Positions 1 through 25,700 of a DNA stretch of 64,000 nucleotides are shown here, piece after piece (within the stretch, counting starts at the first letter, position 1; each line of letters begins with the position of its first letter). This DNA comes from Asterias rubens (Eukaryota > Echinodermata > Asteroidea > Forcipulatida > Asteriidae). The translations under genes and the position numbers were made by a program. Under the pieces are notes generated by a model. It was not told the DNA's origin. It saw nothing but the letters and a program-made list of their open reading frames with translations, and searched no databases. The stretch spans positions 3,209,691 through 3,273,690 of the forward strand of contig NC_047078.1 of NCBI RefSeq assembly GCF_902459465.1. The letters run 5' to 3'.

Positions 1-384
1 CATCTTGCACAAGGGAAAAATTACAATATCGAGTATATAATTTAATTTTTGATTAATCAATTATTAAAAAAAAACTTACAGCACAAATGTTTATAAATAG
101 ATTGACCATAAACAAACCTTCTGTACACCTCCTAGGGTTAGGTCTCTTGCTGGGCGTAAAGATGGGAGACGAGTGCTTGGGTTGACAATACCCCCTCGAC
201 GCCCAATTAGCCCTCGAGGAAGGCTTCCTGAGGTATTTCCTGAAGATGGGGATTGTTCTTGCCCAGACATGATGATGTTTTTAACTTATACGTCTTTCTC
301 TCCATCTTTTAAAAAAAAACACAAACAAAAACAGGAAAACATTTAATGGTTTGAACCGAGTGTGGTGGTGGATTGGCCCTGATT
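1..384. other. No gene recognised
   Basis: AT-rich sequence with short reading frames only. I see no protein similarity, RNA gene or clear repeat end here. Confidence 0.4.
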
Positions 385-440
385 ACTTCTAGAAACTATA
401 AGGCTCCCCTGTGAGCTCACAGGGGAGCGTTTCTAGAAGT
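385..440. repeat. Short perfect-arm hairpin
   Basis: Arms acttctagaaac and gtttctagaagt enclose a second palindrome around ctcccctgtgagctcac. A half-copy (tctagaaactgaggctcccc) is near 21580, so this is a dispersed mini-foldback. Confidence 0.6.
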
Positions 441-708
441 AGGCCCTGATGAGGCTAAGCTATGCTGTAGCCTGTACATACTAGCCAGGACACTGCGGAC
501 ATGGTCATGGTGACAACTGACATGGACGTGACTGCTGCTTCTGGTCGTACTCACATGCATGCAGTGGTGGCAGCGAAATCTTTATTGATAGTTACAGTTA
601 GTTGTGATAACGTAAGTCGTAACCCTCCTACAGCCGACGTCGGACTATGTATAACTTTTAATTTTATTAACAACAAATAAAGAATGTTCTTAATCTTAAT
701 ATTAACAG

Positions 709-920
709 CTGACAGTGATATTCGTGTCATCTTTACCATTAGCCCACCTTGTTGAGCTGTTAATGGCTCCGCTTTTAACATCTGACAGTGATATTCGTGT
801 CATCTTTACCATTAGCCCACCTTGTTGAGCTGTTAATGGCTCCGCTTTTAACATCAGTCTCAGTGATGAGACCGATGTTAAAAGCGGAGCCGTTAACAGC
901 TCAACAAGGAAGGTGGGCTA
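709..920. repeat. 73-bp direct duplication running into a foldback MITE
   Basis: The 73 bases at 709-781 are repeated at 782-854. From 813 the sequence is an inverted repeat to 920 whose ends are tagcccaccttgttgagctg and its complement. The same foldback, complete, occurs at 47552-47682. Confidence 0.8.
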
Positions 921-1079
921 CTTTACCATGTGTTTACTGTTGACTGTACTGTAGTGCTGTTATGTTTTAGTGATTGTTAGTTTGTGTACTGTAAATTAGT
1001 GTAATTAATAATAATAAATAAGTTGAGTTTAATTAATAATTACAAATTAATTTCAATATTAAAAAAGTCAATCAAAACC

Positions 1080-1140
1080 TAGCCCCACTTGTTGTGTGGC
1101 CAAGGATAGCTGAATCCTTGGCCACACACAAGTGGGGCTA
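1080..1140. repeat. 61-bp hairpin
   Basis: Near-perfect palindrome: tagccccacttg ... caagtggggcta with inner arms gtggccaagga / tccttggccac. It is dispersed-repeat-like with no coding content. The rest of 921-2303 shows no gene. Confidence 0.7.
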
Positions 1141-2303
1141 ATCAAAACCATATTGATCATTGATATTTTGAATTTGAATATTACAGTGGAATATATCACT
1201 ATCTCTGGACTCTACTATGATTTGATTATATAAAACTTACAAACATTAATAAAACCACAACAACATCCTCACCAACACCATCCACAAAATTCAGTAATGG
1301 GCGCCGCCATGTTTTTAGTTTAGGGCTAAAGGGCGCCACCAATAGTTGAACACGCGAATCACTGAAGCGTTCCCGATGCAATTTGTACACGTATGCACTA
1401 AACACTAGCCTTACATAATAATCGATTCTTACGTGGAAAACTTGGTTAAGGCATACTTGCTAACCACAGAAAAATCATGCTTAGTTAGGAAAAATAAGTT
1501 ACCAGCCAACATCACATAAAGTAAGTTGATACTTTTGCCACCGGTACCCGCTCATTTCTTGCTCAACAAAGTCATCTATTCTTGCTAAGCAGTATTTTTC
1601 AGCTTTGTTAATTTTTGGCCCCTGCTGCTGATATGTATCGATAACTTGGGATCGTTTTTGGGAGGGAGTCGATCCACCAGACACAACGTAAGTCGTCCTA
1701 GTCTTGAAACAGGACGTTCTCGTGGAGTTGGAAACAACCACACTAAACACACTACACGCGCATAGTTGTGTGATAATGGAAAACAACGTCTTGAATCAAT
1801 ACTAATGTCGTCGTCGTGTTAGTTTTGCATCATCAATGCAGGGTTCCGGTTGTTGAACACGGTCGCCCGCCACCACCACGCTGCAAAAATCTCTCCTCTC
1901 GCCTTATCGTATCATCGCCGTACAAAGGTTGGTATTTAATCTGGAGTTGTTTATCTCCTTTGTTGGCTGTTCCGCATTCTTATGTTGTTTATCAGTGACT
2001 CGGCAGTGATTACAAACTGATCAACACATCTTGACAGGTTTTACAACAGAAAACATCGTCTCCCGCAGAACAGGTATTTGACTATCAAAATTATATAAAA
2101 AGGCATGGCTCCTAACCTCTGAGCCATGTTATTGGGCAATCTGTTGGAGGTGTGGTGTGGGTGTGTTGCGGGCTGGGGTGTCTGAGCGATCAGCGAGAAA
2201 ACACTCCTGACGTACCCGCTGACCATAATGGCATAACGGTGGTCCATCTTGCTCAGTTATTTCATGGTTATTTTTTTACTTCTATGATCCTGATTTCAAT
2301 TAC

Positions 2304-2808
2304 TGTTCTTAGGGAAACTGTCTTGCTTTATTCTACTACCGCGGAGTAGATAATCGGAGGTTCGGGAGACTTCTCAGTTCTGAAAAGAACTGTCCTGCTT
2401 TTTTACCAGGGCGGATGGTATAGAAATTAGACTGGACTACTACTTTAGCTTATAGGATCGTAATTAACTGTACTGCCGCGGAGTCAGTTCTGAATTGGCC
2501 CAACGTTTCGACTAGCTTGCCAAAAGTAAAGTCATCGTCAGGAGACTGACGTCATAGTGGTTAACAAAAAAACATTAAAAAAAATAAAAAAAAATTTTGT
2601 TTTTAACCATGTTTTTAACCATGACTATGACTATAGCAAGCTAGTCGAAACGTTGGGCCAATTCAGAACTGACTCCGCGGCAGTACAGTTAATTACAATC
2701 CTATTATAAGCTAAAGTAGTAGTCCAGTCTAATTTCTATACCATCCACCCGAACCTCCGATTATCTACTCCGCGGTAGTAGAATAAAGCAAGACAGTTCC
2801 CTAAGAAC
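2304..2808. repeat. Large foldback element, about 500 bp
   Basis: The left part (2304-2540) is the inverse of the right part (2636-2808): gttcttagggaaactgtctt, ccgcggagtagataatcgg and caacgtttcgactagcttgc all recur inverted. An AT-rich spacer separates the arms. Single-arm relatives are at 30320-30400 and 55510-55740. Confidence 0.85.
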
Positions 2809-3038
2809 AACTCTACCTGGCAAGTAGATACGCACATGGTGTTACCGCAAACCAAATATACATTGATACCTCACCATGCAATGCCTCAAATCCTATACAC
2901 TATGACTATGTTTTAAATTTTTATAAAATAAAATTTAGTTCAGGCTCTGCTGACTGAGTCTGAGTATTCCTTTTCTATTGTTGCTGGCTCTAGCTCCTTC
3001 CTCCGCCCATTTGGGAGGATGGAGGGTTATAAATTTTT

Positions 3039-3548
3039 ATATAACACCCAAGCAGATCCTTGCCATTTGATTGGAGGATTGTCCGTCACGTGAAAGCAAA
3101 TAAAAGTACCATTGCATGCTGAGTCACTCACCATGCTTTTTCGTTCCATCCGAAAAGTACCATTGCACGCTGGCAGCGTGCAATGGTACTTTTCGGATGG
3201 AACGAAAAAGCTGAGTAAAAACATCACTGCGTGCGCGTGTCTTTGGTAACGCAGCAGGTGTTACTGCAAGAAGGCATAGTAAAATTACTAGCATTCGGCT
3301 TCTACAGTTGAAATTGTTTGTTTTGAAAGTTGTATCTTTCAATCAAAATGACAAAGTTCTACTTGGATGTTATATAAAACAAATAATGAATGTTTTTCAT
3401 TCGTGCAATGGTGCGAATATGTTCATTCGTTGAAAGCTGGAATGTTCCATTCAACTCGGCTCCGCCTCGTTGAATAGAACATTCCATCTTTCAACTCATG
3501 AACATATTCGCACCATTGCACTCATAAACATTCATTATGTGTATAATA
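3039..3548 (+). mobile_element. MITE-like element with two internal palindromes
   Basis: It begins with tatataacaccca and ends near tgtgtataat. It contains a palindrome around accattgcacgctggcagcg and another around attcaactcggctccgcctc. An inverted, diverged copy is at 31009-31565, so the ends are supported by comparison. Confidence 0.75.
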
Positions 3549-3807
3549 TTTTTATTATGAATATGTGTCAGTCTTTTGTATCATTGGATTGGAGGTAAGT
3601 CGTATTGTCTTACTCTTTGCATGATTGGCGCTGTTTTTGTACAGGCTGTACAGCAGTGCCTTGAGATCCCGTCATAAACTTGTATTAATTTTAATTAATC
3701 TTCGGCTAGAGGTAAAACTAAAAGAAGGTATACAATTTCAACTCAATTTTTTTGGCTATTTATGTGGATCTTGTTTTATCCGGATCTGGATATAGTTCTA
3801 TTCTATG

Positions 3808-4088
3808 TTATTTAGTCGGCTCGAGAGCAGCTGTTTTGAAAGCTTTGTTGTCTTGAATGGTAGTTAAGTTGAACGGAAGTTTGTTCCAGTGTTTAATGGT
3901 GTTGGGTAGAAAACTGAATTTGTAGCAGTCCTTGTTGGTATGGATTGTTTGGAGTGAAGGTGTCGTGACAGGCGTTGGAGCGCCTGAAGGAGTTCCCTCT
4001 ACTGGTAAGGCAATGTGACCCTGTCTCGTTTTGTGCAGTATCTGGAGAGCCTGTTCAGTCATGCAACTCGCCCGCGTTTCCGTGGAAT
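3808..4088 (-). pseudogene. LINE fragment: C-terminal end of a reverse transcriptase
   Basis: The minus-strand frame reads KFSFLPNTIKHWNKLPFNLT, the typical last segment of CR1/Jockey-type non-LTR reverse transcriptases. Only the tail of the protein is left, ending in an A-rich stretch; it is a dead fragment. The bases 4089-4594 are T-rich or unremarkable, without a gene. Confidence 0.7.
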
Positions 4089-4658
4089 ACCGTTTTTTTT
4101 TTTTTTTTAACATGAAGAAAAAGAAAAAAAAAGAAAAAAAACATGTTTTTTCCCCGTTTTTTTTTTCGGATTTTTTTTGTATAGCCTAATATATGCCTGG
4201 CAACAACAGTGTATAACTACAATCATGTAAAATAAGCCAAAAATGAACCTAAGAGCATAATAAACCTCAAAATTTTCTAGGGTACCATTGTGGGTATCAT
4301 GTCCCGCGGCGTTTCTGCTGCCTCGCTCCGCACTTGCGCTGTGCCTTTGAAAATTTTCCTTTTTTTTTTTTCAACGGGCAGTTGCATGCCTGGCTGTTGG
4401 TAGGTCTTCTGTCCTTTAATAAGGTGTTCCAATTGTGGTATGCAAACATTAATTTCACCTATGATTGGTTATGATGATCTGTCAGCAGTGCATTTACATG
4501 TAAGGTCCTTAATTAAAGATGATATTAGTTATGAAAATTTGATTTGTTTCAATTTATCACAAATACAGTGTATGTTATCCTTTACTCATTTTAGGGTTAG
4601 CAGCTTTGAAAGCAGAAAAGAAGTTTGACTTTGAGCCAACGTCCTAACTTTAAGAAAA

Positions 4659-17731
<13,073 letters not shown>

Positions 17732-17750
17732 ATCAAGGTGATTATAGATT

Positions 17751-17880
17751 TGCACATGGCGTCATCGACTGCCATATTTGATGATAAACATTGGAAAAGT
17801 GCATGCGCTGCGCACGACTCTCAGCCAATGATCACGCGTGCACGTTTCATCAAAGATGGTGGCAAACGACGCCATGTGCA
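17751..17880. mobile_element. 130-bp MITE just after the CBS-1 stop codon
   Basis: Exact ends tgcacatggcgtc / gacgccatgtgca with a GC-rich stretch of inverted arms inside. It begins 20 bases after the stop, so it is probably part of the CBS-1 3' UTR. Confidence 0.7.
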
Positions 17881-18065
17881 ATTCACCTTTTGGCATTGCT
17901 GTCTCTAGTGACACCAACAGCAATCTACTTTCATTCATTCATTCCTTTTATTTTTACCACACACAAGGAAAAGTGATATAATTTACATTAAATTATATTA
18001 TAATGATTTAGGAAGACATAAGTACAATAGGATTTTGTGTGAGGATGGAGCTCAGGTCCCCAAAA

Positions 18066-18612
18066 AGGCACTGAGGTCGATTTCACAAAGATAGTCCTAA
18101 ATTGTGACAAGTCCTAGAACTCTAGTAGGGGCTATAATTACAAACTTAAGGCCAGTCCTAAAGTTAGTACCAGTAACTCGTCCCTACTCGAGAAAAGATT
18201 TGTCTTATTAAAGGAAAGGTACACGTTAGGTAACTACTCAAAACAGATATTAACTTAAAAACTGACTTGGTAACGATGCATTGAAGAGCTGCTGATAGCA
18301 TAACACGTTGTGAGAAACAGCTCCCTCTGAAGTAGCATAGATTTTGAAGTAGAGGTAATTTCTCACTAAAATAATAAAAGACTTCTAGCTAGAAGTCTTT
18401 GATTCCTATCTGAAAGCACACAAACTCGTCCAACAAGGGTGTTTCCCCTTTCTTCATTTTCTCTCAACTCCGATGACCAACCGAGCTCAAATTTTCACAG
18501 GTTTGTTATTTGATGCATATGTTGAGATACATACACCAAGTGAGAACACTGGTCTCTGACAACTACGAATAGTGTACCTTCCCTTTAAGACTCTTTGTGA
18601 AATCCACCCCTG
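18066..18612. mobile_element. MITE interrupted by an M1-like element
   Basis: Outer element: gatttcacaaagatagtcct on the left and gactctttgtgaaatc on the right, with tcctaa-type interior. At its right end a 381-bp M1-like element (18208-18588) is inserted at TTAA. A related uninterrupted element is at 61736-61905. Confidence 0.7.
18208..18588 (-). mobile_element. M1-related element, subfamily with GGAAGGTACAC ends
   Basis: TTAA-aggaaaggtacacg ... agtgtaccttccct-TTAA. It shares the inner gtgagaaacagctccctctgaagt and ttttcacaggtttgtt blocks with M1; the hairpin here is agacttctagctagaagtct. A second copy is at 61353-61726. Confidence 0.8.
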
Positions 18613-18872
18613 GACACCTTTGATCAGTCATCATGGGCTGCATGGTTCCTATAAATCCGAGAATTAATTTCATCAAACATTATTGCCTTTTTGGAAACAC
18701 TTTATTTTTGTCAGAAAGTTCGACTACCATAACTTTAGGTAAAAGTATACATGTATTGATTGTTTGGTAGTCACAACTGCAGCTTTCAAGAGTTAGTTTT
18801 ATTGTATGCATCTATATTTAAACAGGATTGAAACAAAGGTACGGTTCCAAAAACCAAGGTATACTTTGCCTT

Positions 18873-19224
18873 TAAAGGCAGTGGACACTATTGGTAATTA
18901 CTCAAAATAATAAACTCTTTCTTGGTGACGAGTAATGGGGAGAGGTTGATTGTATAAAACATTGTGAGAAACGGCTCCCTCTGAAGTGCCATAGTTTTCG
19001 AGAAAGAAGTAACTTTCTACGAATTTGATTTCAAAATTTAGAACTTGAGGTTACGAAATCAACCGTCTTAACGCACACAACTTTGTGTGACAAAGGTGTT
19101 TTTTTCTCTGATTATTATTTCGCAACTTTGATGACCAATTGAGCTCAAATTTTCAAAGGTTTGTTATTTTATGCATCCGTTGAATAAACACCAACTGTGA
19201 AGACTAGTCTTTGACAATAACCAA
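18873..19224 (-). mobile_element. M1 element, right end eroded
   Basis: Starts ttaaaggcagtggacactat. The far end stops at gtctttgacaataaccaatt without the final terminal repeat. Confidence 0.8.
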
Positions 19225-20205
19225 TTGGAAACTTTAGACTATCTGCCAATCACCAAGAGAGGGCGCTCTTCACCAGGTAATGTCAACAACTTAGGAATAG
19301 GAGAAGCATGTGTCAGCACGCTCTGTATACGAACAGTGCAAAAATTACATTATGAACTGAATTAGTTTTGTCTGTACCTTGATGAAAACACGACATCAAC
19401 AGAAAGAGAGAGTAAGATTTTATCAGATTATGATATTATATATTTATTATTGTTATAGACTATGTGACCTGTGACATCACATGTTTACAAAAGAGCCACA
19501 GAGCCTGGACTTCCTGCAGGCACGATAAGTACACAGCCTAATGGAAGAAATCATAAAATCTTATATTTTATGGAGATTGCACTGTCTAATTCTTATCAAC
19601 TTTTGATATGACGAAAGGGGCACAACAAAACTTCCCTTATGACCTGTGCAGTATTGTGCCTGCCAGAATACTGAAAGAGTTAGAGTGTACAAGGTCACAC
19701 ACTTAACAAAGTTCACATGGTCTATACATTAGATCATTAACTGTTCCTTTACAATCCTAAAATTCGTATTCAGATGCTACATGTATTTGTTAGACTTCAT
19801 GGTTCCTCACCAACTTGTTTTTCCTTTGTTTATTTATTTACATTATTCCGCATATTGAATGGAACTTATATTATTACTTCTGTTTGAGCATGGTAACATT
19901 AATTGTCACCTGGCATTGGCATTATTATTAAACTCTTGATCCTTAATTGAGTTGTGGTTATTGTTGTCTTTATTATTAGGCGTCCATTTCTATCTCTATA
20001 AACAAGACCTAGTTCCCAACATCTTCACAGAGTCACAGCCACTATCGCAAATCGAATTAGGTTGATACCTCGCCATGCATGCCTAAAAAAATAGATGGTT
20101 CATTTGGAACGGTGTTTGGTGGTACCTTTTTGATGGGCATTTGCTGTGCTTGACTACTTATTTAATGTTACAAAATTATTCAATATTCATACAGATGTTG
20201 TGAAT

Positions 20206-20566
20206 TAAAGACAATGGACACTATTGGTAATTGTCAAAGACTAGTCTTCAATGCATAAAATAACAAACCTGTGAAAATTTGAGCTCAATTGGTCGTTGAA
20301 GTTGCGAGATATTTATAAAAGAAAAGAAAAAAACACCCTTGTCCATGTTGTCACACGAAGTTGTGTGCTTTCAGATGCTTGATTTCGAGACCTCAAGGTC
20401 TCGAAATCAAATTTGTGGAAAATTACTTCTTTCTCGAAAACTATGTTACTTCAGAGGGAGCCGTTTCTCACAATGTTTTATACTATCAACGGCTCTCCAT
20501 TGCTTGTAACCAAGTAAGTTTTTATGCTTATAATTATTTTGAGTAATTACCAATAGTGCCTTTAAT
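20206..20566 (+). mobile_element. M1 element with shortened right end
   Basis: ttaaagacaatggacactat at the left; the right end reads taccaatagtgcctttaat, missing 'tccact'. The central hairpin is gatttcgagacctcaaggtctcgaaatc, nearly without a loop. Confidence 0.8.
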
Positions 20567-20764
20567 TCAACATCTCTGCCAACTTCCAATTATTTACAAC
20601 TATCCATTCTATGATTGGTTGCTTTGTTTCCAACTTATTCATCACTTTTGTTGAATATTTGTGTAAAGCATGGAGGTAGGATTAGGGCCTAAGTGAACTG
20701 TTGACAAAGTGTGGCTAACTTTTTTTTGTTTGTGCATATCGCCTGCCATTGTAGTTTTCCCAAC

Positions 20765-20882
20765 TTTGTTTAGCCTCTTGTCAAGGCATTCGTTGCTTGG
20801 GGAGCCGCGATATCAAGCAACTGGGCTGCAGCCGCTCTGCTGTTAACACCACAAAGGCCTTGACAATAGGCTAAACCTTGTT
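20765..20882. repeat. Foldback repeat
   Basis: gtttagcctcttgtcaaggc and gccttgacaataggctaaac are the arms of a roughly 118-bp inverted repeat. Confidence 0.65.
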
Positions 20883-21373
20883 TGGCAAAAAACTTGGACT
20901 CGTTTAGAGAGGGCGCTGTTCGACATTAATCAGCTCATTACAACACCGGCACGGCGGACGGCAGTGAATTTTTTTTCCTCTACGTTTTATCTGTTTGATT
21001 GTTTGTTGCTGGTGTTTGTTTTTATCTCTTGGTAAGTTTGAGGGTACTTTTTATGTTAATGACAATAATCATATTTGTGTATAGCGTTGATATCTAGAAA
21101 ACCTCTTTGCTGCTCCAGTCCTAAAAAAATAAATTAAAAAGGCCCAACCCACCTCACCTACTCCTGCTGTCCTCTGCAGTCTGCATGTGATCCGCATCCG
21201 CAAGGGAAAATTAGTCAAGTCATGTGTTGCTCTTGGCATATAATGTACTTGATGGTTAGGTAGAAGGTTACACTACTATGTATAGTATGTTTATTGCTCC
21301 ATTGTCTTTGCTCTATATGCTCCATGACTACATCTTTACCATGCATGGAGGATACTGTTCACGCACGAATGAT

Positions 21374-21532
21374 AGACCCAATAACTGGGGCGCTTTATTT
21401 TAAAGCCTCGGCCTGTATTTTGTATGTACTCCTTTTTCCGAAATGTTGTCATTATCATTATCGGTCATGACCGATTTTCGATAGTGACAGTTCGAAAAAA
21501 GAAGTACATACAGCGCCCCAGTTAGTGGGTCT
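21374..21532. mobile_element. MITE, about 160 bp
   Basis: agacccaataactggggcgc and gcgccccagttagtgggtct form the ends. Inner arms: gtatgtactcctttttccgaa and its imperfect complement. Confidence 0.7.
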
Positions 21533-21689
21533 AGCTAATGATAGGGAGAGAAACAGGGTCCCTCCTGCCCTGCTTGTACATCTAGAAACTGAGGCTCCCC
21601 CCGTGAGCCTTATTTATAGGGTCTAATATTTTGGACCTTCTTATAATTTAACTTAAATTAAGGAGGCCCAAAATATTAGATACATGTAT

Positions 21690-22080
21690 TTAAAGGCAGT
21701 GGACACTTTGGTAATTACTCAAAATAATTATTATCATAAAACCTTACTTGATTACGAGTAATGGGGAGAAGTTGATAGTACAAAACATTTTGAGAAACGG
21801 CTCCCTCTGAGAAAGAAGTAATTTTCCACGAATTTGATCTTGACTCGAGACCTCAGATTTAGAATTTTGAGGTCACGAAATCAAGCATCAGAAAGCACAC
21901 AACTTCGTGTGACAATGATGTTTTTTCTTTCATTATTATTTTGCAACTTCGGCGACCGATTGAGCTTAATTTTTCACAGGTTTGTTATTTTATGCATATG
22001 TTGAGATTATTAATTATATTACGTACACCAACTGTGAAGACTAGTCTTTGACAATTACCAATAGTGTCCACTGTCTTTAA
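21690..22080 (-). mobile_element. M1 element, full copy
   Basis: ttaaaggcagtggacacttt ... atagtgtccactgtctttaa, reverse orientation. It lies in the CBS-1 to lipase intergenic region. Confidence 0.85.
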
Positions 22081-22394
22081 CGCTGTACGTTTTTTAAATC
22101 GGCGTCGATAGATGAAAGTGTTACGACAGTTAGCCACCAATAACTGAAGTTTCATTTGAACTACACAACCAAAACTTTCCCCACACACTCAATATAATTC
22201 ATAATGCTTGCATTGCCTTTTTGTGGAGTGAAATTAAAAAACCATCTTCAAAATAGGCAATTTTCTGCTCGGCACTCACAGTTGTGTTTCTGCTGCATTG
22301 CCCGTTTTTTGACTTCTCAATTATGCTCAACGCTTTATATTTTTGGTCACCAAGCGCTGTACACGCGGGCACCAGTCTACTAGACCAACGAACT

Positions 22395-22577
22395 GCCGAG
22401 CCGCGGCCGAGTCGGACTAAATCGTTCCGTGAAAGGGGTGTTACAAGGCAGTGCGGCAGTGCGTGCAAGCTATGCGTGAACGGCGGGTATTGTAAACGGA
22501 CAGCGCCCACGCACTGCCGCACTGCCCTGTAACACCCGTCACATAAATAGTTTAGTCCGACTCGGCCACGGCTCGGC
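22395..22577. mobile_element. GC-rich foldback MITE upstream of the lipase
   Basis: Arms gccgagccgcggccgagtcg and cgactcggccacggctcggc, with inner arms ggtgttacaaggcagtgcgg and its complement. It is much more GC-rich than its surroundings. It lies 210 bases upstream of the PAFAH2-like start codon, so it may sit in the promoter or 5' UTR intron. Confidence 0.7.
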
Positions 22578-22786
22578 ACAAAGGCAATGACCAGGGGGCA
22601 CCAAGGCAATCGCCTTCATTGCCTCTATGAAGTATCAGTCTTGCTAATAATAATATAATGTCCTTAATTGTTTCCTGCCTAGGTAACATCACAGAATCAG
22701 AAAAGTGTCATGGATGAATGAACAATCTTTGAAGTCACTGACTGTGTTATCTAACCAGATTTTTAACAAGAGCTAACAGTTACACC

Positions 22787-25700
22787 ATGTGGCCTTTCAC
22801 CAAGAGTGGTAGTGCTGGCATTCCACCAGGAACCGGTCTGTATCCTGTTGGGTGCATGGACATCATGTCAGACAGTAGTTTGTCAGGGTAATTTTTATTT
22901 TATTATTTCAAGCCCTTTTCACAATACTATATAGACGATGTGACCTCTGACGTCACTCAAAAACCATAACATGATTCGCGCGCATACTGCCGGGCAAAAC
23001 CTTTGTGTTTTGGCAGCCAGCTAGAAAGTGTATGCAATCTTGCCATGACTATGCGTCTTTTTGCCCGGCGAAACATGATGCTTACAGTGTTTGTCAATAG
23101 AGGGCGGTTTGACTGTAAACATAGGTCACATCGTCTATTCCACAACGGTCAACCTTTTCACACTATGATGGCTTTACCCTTGTACAAGGACCAGGGCCTT
23201 GGTACAAGGACCAGGGCTCAATTTCATATAGGGGTCATTTCGTGTCAAATCACCCAATGGGTTAAACCCTACCCCCTTCAAAGTTGCTCAAGTTTGGTTT
23301 ATGGGGTAATCGTGGCCCAACAAGCTCAAATTTCAGCTCCAACCAATAAACAGGTTTACGCACTTTTCGGATGGAGCTGAAATTTTAAATTTGAGCTTGT
23401 TGAGCCACGATTACCCCTAAACTAAATTTGAGCAAATTTGAAGAGGGTAGGGTTTAAAATTGCCTTTTTTTGGGGGGGGGGGGGTGATTTGACTAGGAAT
23501 GACCCATAGAGGTGATGAAGCAGAAAATATAAAAAATAACAATTCTGCTAAGCACGAGCAGAAAGGAGCAGGATAACTGTCACAATGTAGCATGGTAGTT
23601 TGGCGGGTCACCTTAATCTGGGAAGCATAACTTTGCTGTGCTTGTCTACAATTTTTTTGCTTAAGCAGCACTATGATGAAATTGGTCCCTAGTGTAGAGG
23701 TAGGCGTTAAAGACACTGGACACTATTGGTAATTGTCAAAGACCAGTCTTATCACTTGGTGTATCTCAACGTAATATGCACAAAATAACAAACCTGTGAA
23801 AATTTGAACTCAATTGGTCGTTGAAGTTGCGAGATAATAATGGAAGAAAAAACACCCTTGTCACACGAAGTTGTGTGTTTTCAGATGCTTGATTTCGAGA
23901 CCTCAAAATCAAATTTTGTGGTCTCAAATTCAAATTCGTGGAAAATTACCTCTTTCTCAAAAACTACGACAGTTACTTCAGAGGGAAGCCGTTTCTCACA
24001 ATGTTTTATACTATCAACCTCTTCCCATTACTTGTTAACTTAGTTTTATGCTAATAATTATTTTGAGTGATTACCAATAGTGTCCACTGCCTTAAAAACA
24101 CGGGGGTATTGTTGAAATGTGGAACCAAACAATGTGGAATGTGGACACAGTTTGAATATGCGCCATGGCAACCGTCAGGGTATGAACATTCCCGGGGCTT
24201 GGCTTCCCCAGGGTTGTTGGTTGGTAAGCAATTAGTCATTTTGGTTGGTTAGTGACAGCTAACTTTATTTTTCTCCTATATTTATTTCATTATTTTTTGC
24301 AGAACCTTCCTCCGATTATTTTATCCAACGAATAAACAAAACAAAAATCCCTCAAACTTTCCACCCTGGCTCCCGAGCAAGGAATATGCAAGAGGGTACA
24401 TTGACTACACAGGATTCAAAAACTCAAGAGCATCATTTACTGCAGCAATTCTCAATTACTTGACAGGTAAGAAATATCAAACAACTGTTTTTAAGAGATG
24501 ACAGGATTTGTTGAGACTATTAAGACACCATTCATTCTACCAAAAAGATTGTTTTTTAAAGTGCACAGAGATTTGAGTTCTCCATTTTAAACAGGAAATT
24601 CGTTTTTTTAACCCCCACGATAAAAAAATTACCAAACATATTAATTATGCTTATTTGTAATTGTATTTTTCACTCATTGTATACATGTATCTTATTGTTC
24701 TCTTATGCGCTTTAGACGTTTTACAAATGTCTTTATTATTATTGTTATTACAGAAGACTTCAAGATCCCTGCAACTTGGAATGCCCCACTTGCCAAGTCG
24801 GAGTCTCCTTTTCCAGTTTTAATATTCTCCCACGGTCTGTCAGGATGCAGAACGACGTACTCCACAGTATGTCTTGAAATGGCCTCCCATGGTTTCATTG
24901 TTGGTGCTGTTGAACACAGGTTAGAGGTTGATGCTTAGGTTTGGCTTCTGGCCCCAATTTCATAGAGCTGCTTAAGCACACAAACGTTGCTAAGCACAAC
25001 AAACTTATGCTTACCAGAATGAGGTTACCAGCCAAACAACCATGTTAAATGTGAATCTTATGACGGGTATTCTGCTCTTTTTTGCTTAGCAGCTCTATGC
25101 AATTGGGCTCAGCATAAAGCCTGTAAGCAAAAAATCTTACTTTTAAAGCGCAGAAAATCTTGCTTTACAGAAACTGGTGGCCAGCCAAATTCCATTTACT
25201 ACAACTGATGCCCCTCTCATTTTTGTTTGGCAAAGAAATTTTACCCCATTACTTGAAAGTGAACTGTTCCCAAAATGCTTTATACTAGTGAAAGCTGCCG
25301 TAGGCGTACCAAAAGTTGTTATATTGCCAATAATTTTCGGAGGTATTACCAAACGTACCCTTTCCCTATAACAACTGGATAGGCTGTGATGGTAGAAATT
25401 TCATTAAGATATTTTGTTCTGTGTTATTTCAGAGATAAGTCTGCTTGTACAACTTACATCATCAAAGAAGTGTCGGAAGAAAATGAGGAAGGCTGTAAAG
25501 CACCCTCTAGAGGCAGAATACAGGAATGGATACCTATTCTCCTCGTGGAAGGAGATGATTTCGAGATCAGGAACAATCAGGTGACTAAAAATCATTCGGG
25601 AAAAATCAAACACTTTCGATCTTGGCTGTGCTCCGTGGTCATAATGGGTTGATGTGTTTGCATACCTGCTTCTCGAACACAATGTAGCCGCGCCCTTCGC

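Noticed and set aside
22199-22609. 136-residue open frame upstream of the lipase
   Set aside because: It is read through a GC-rich foldback element; the open frame is a by-product of its composition.
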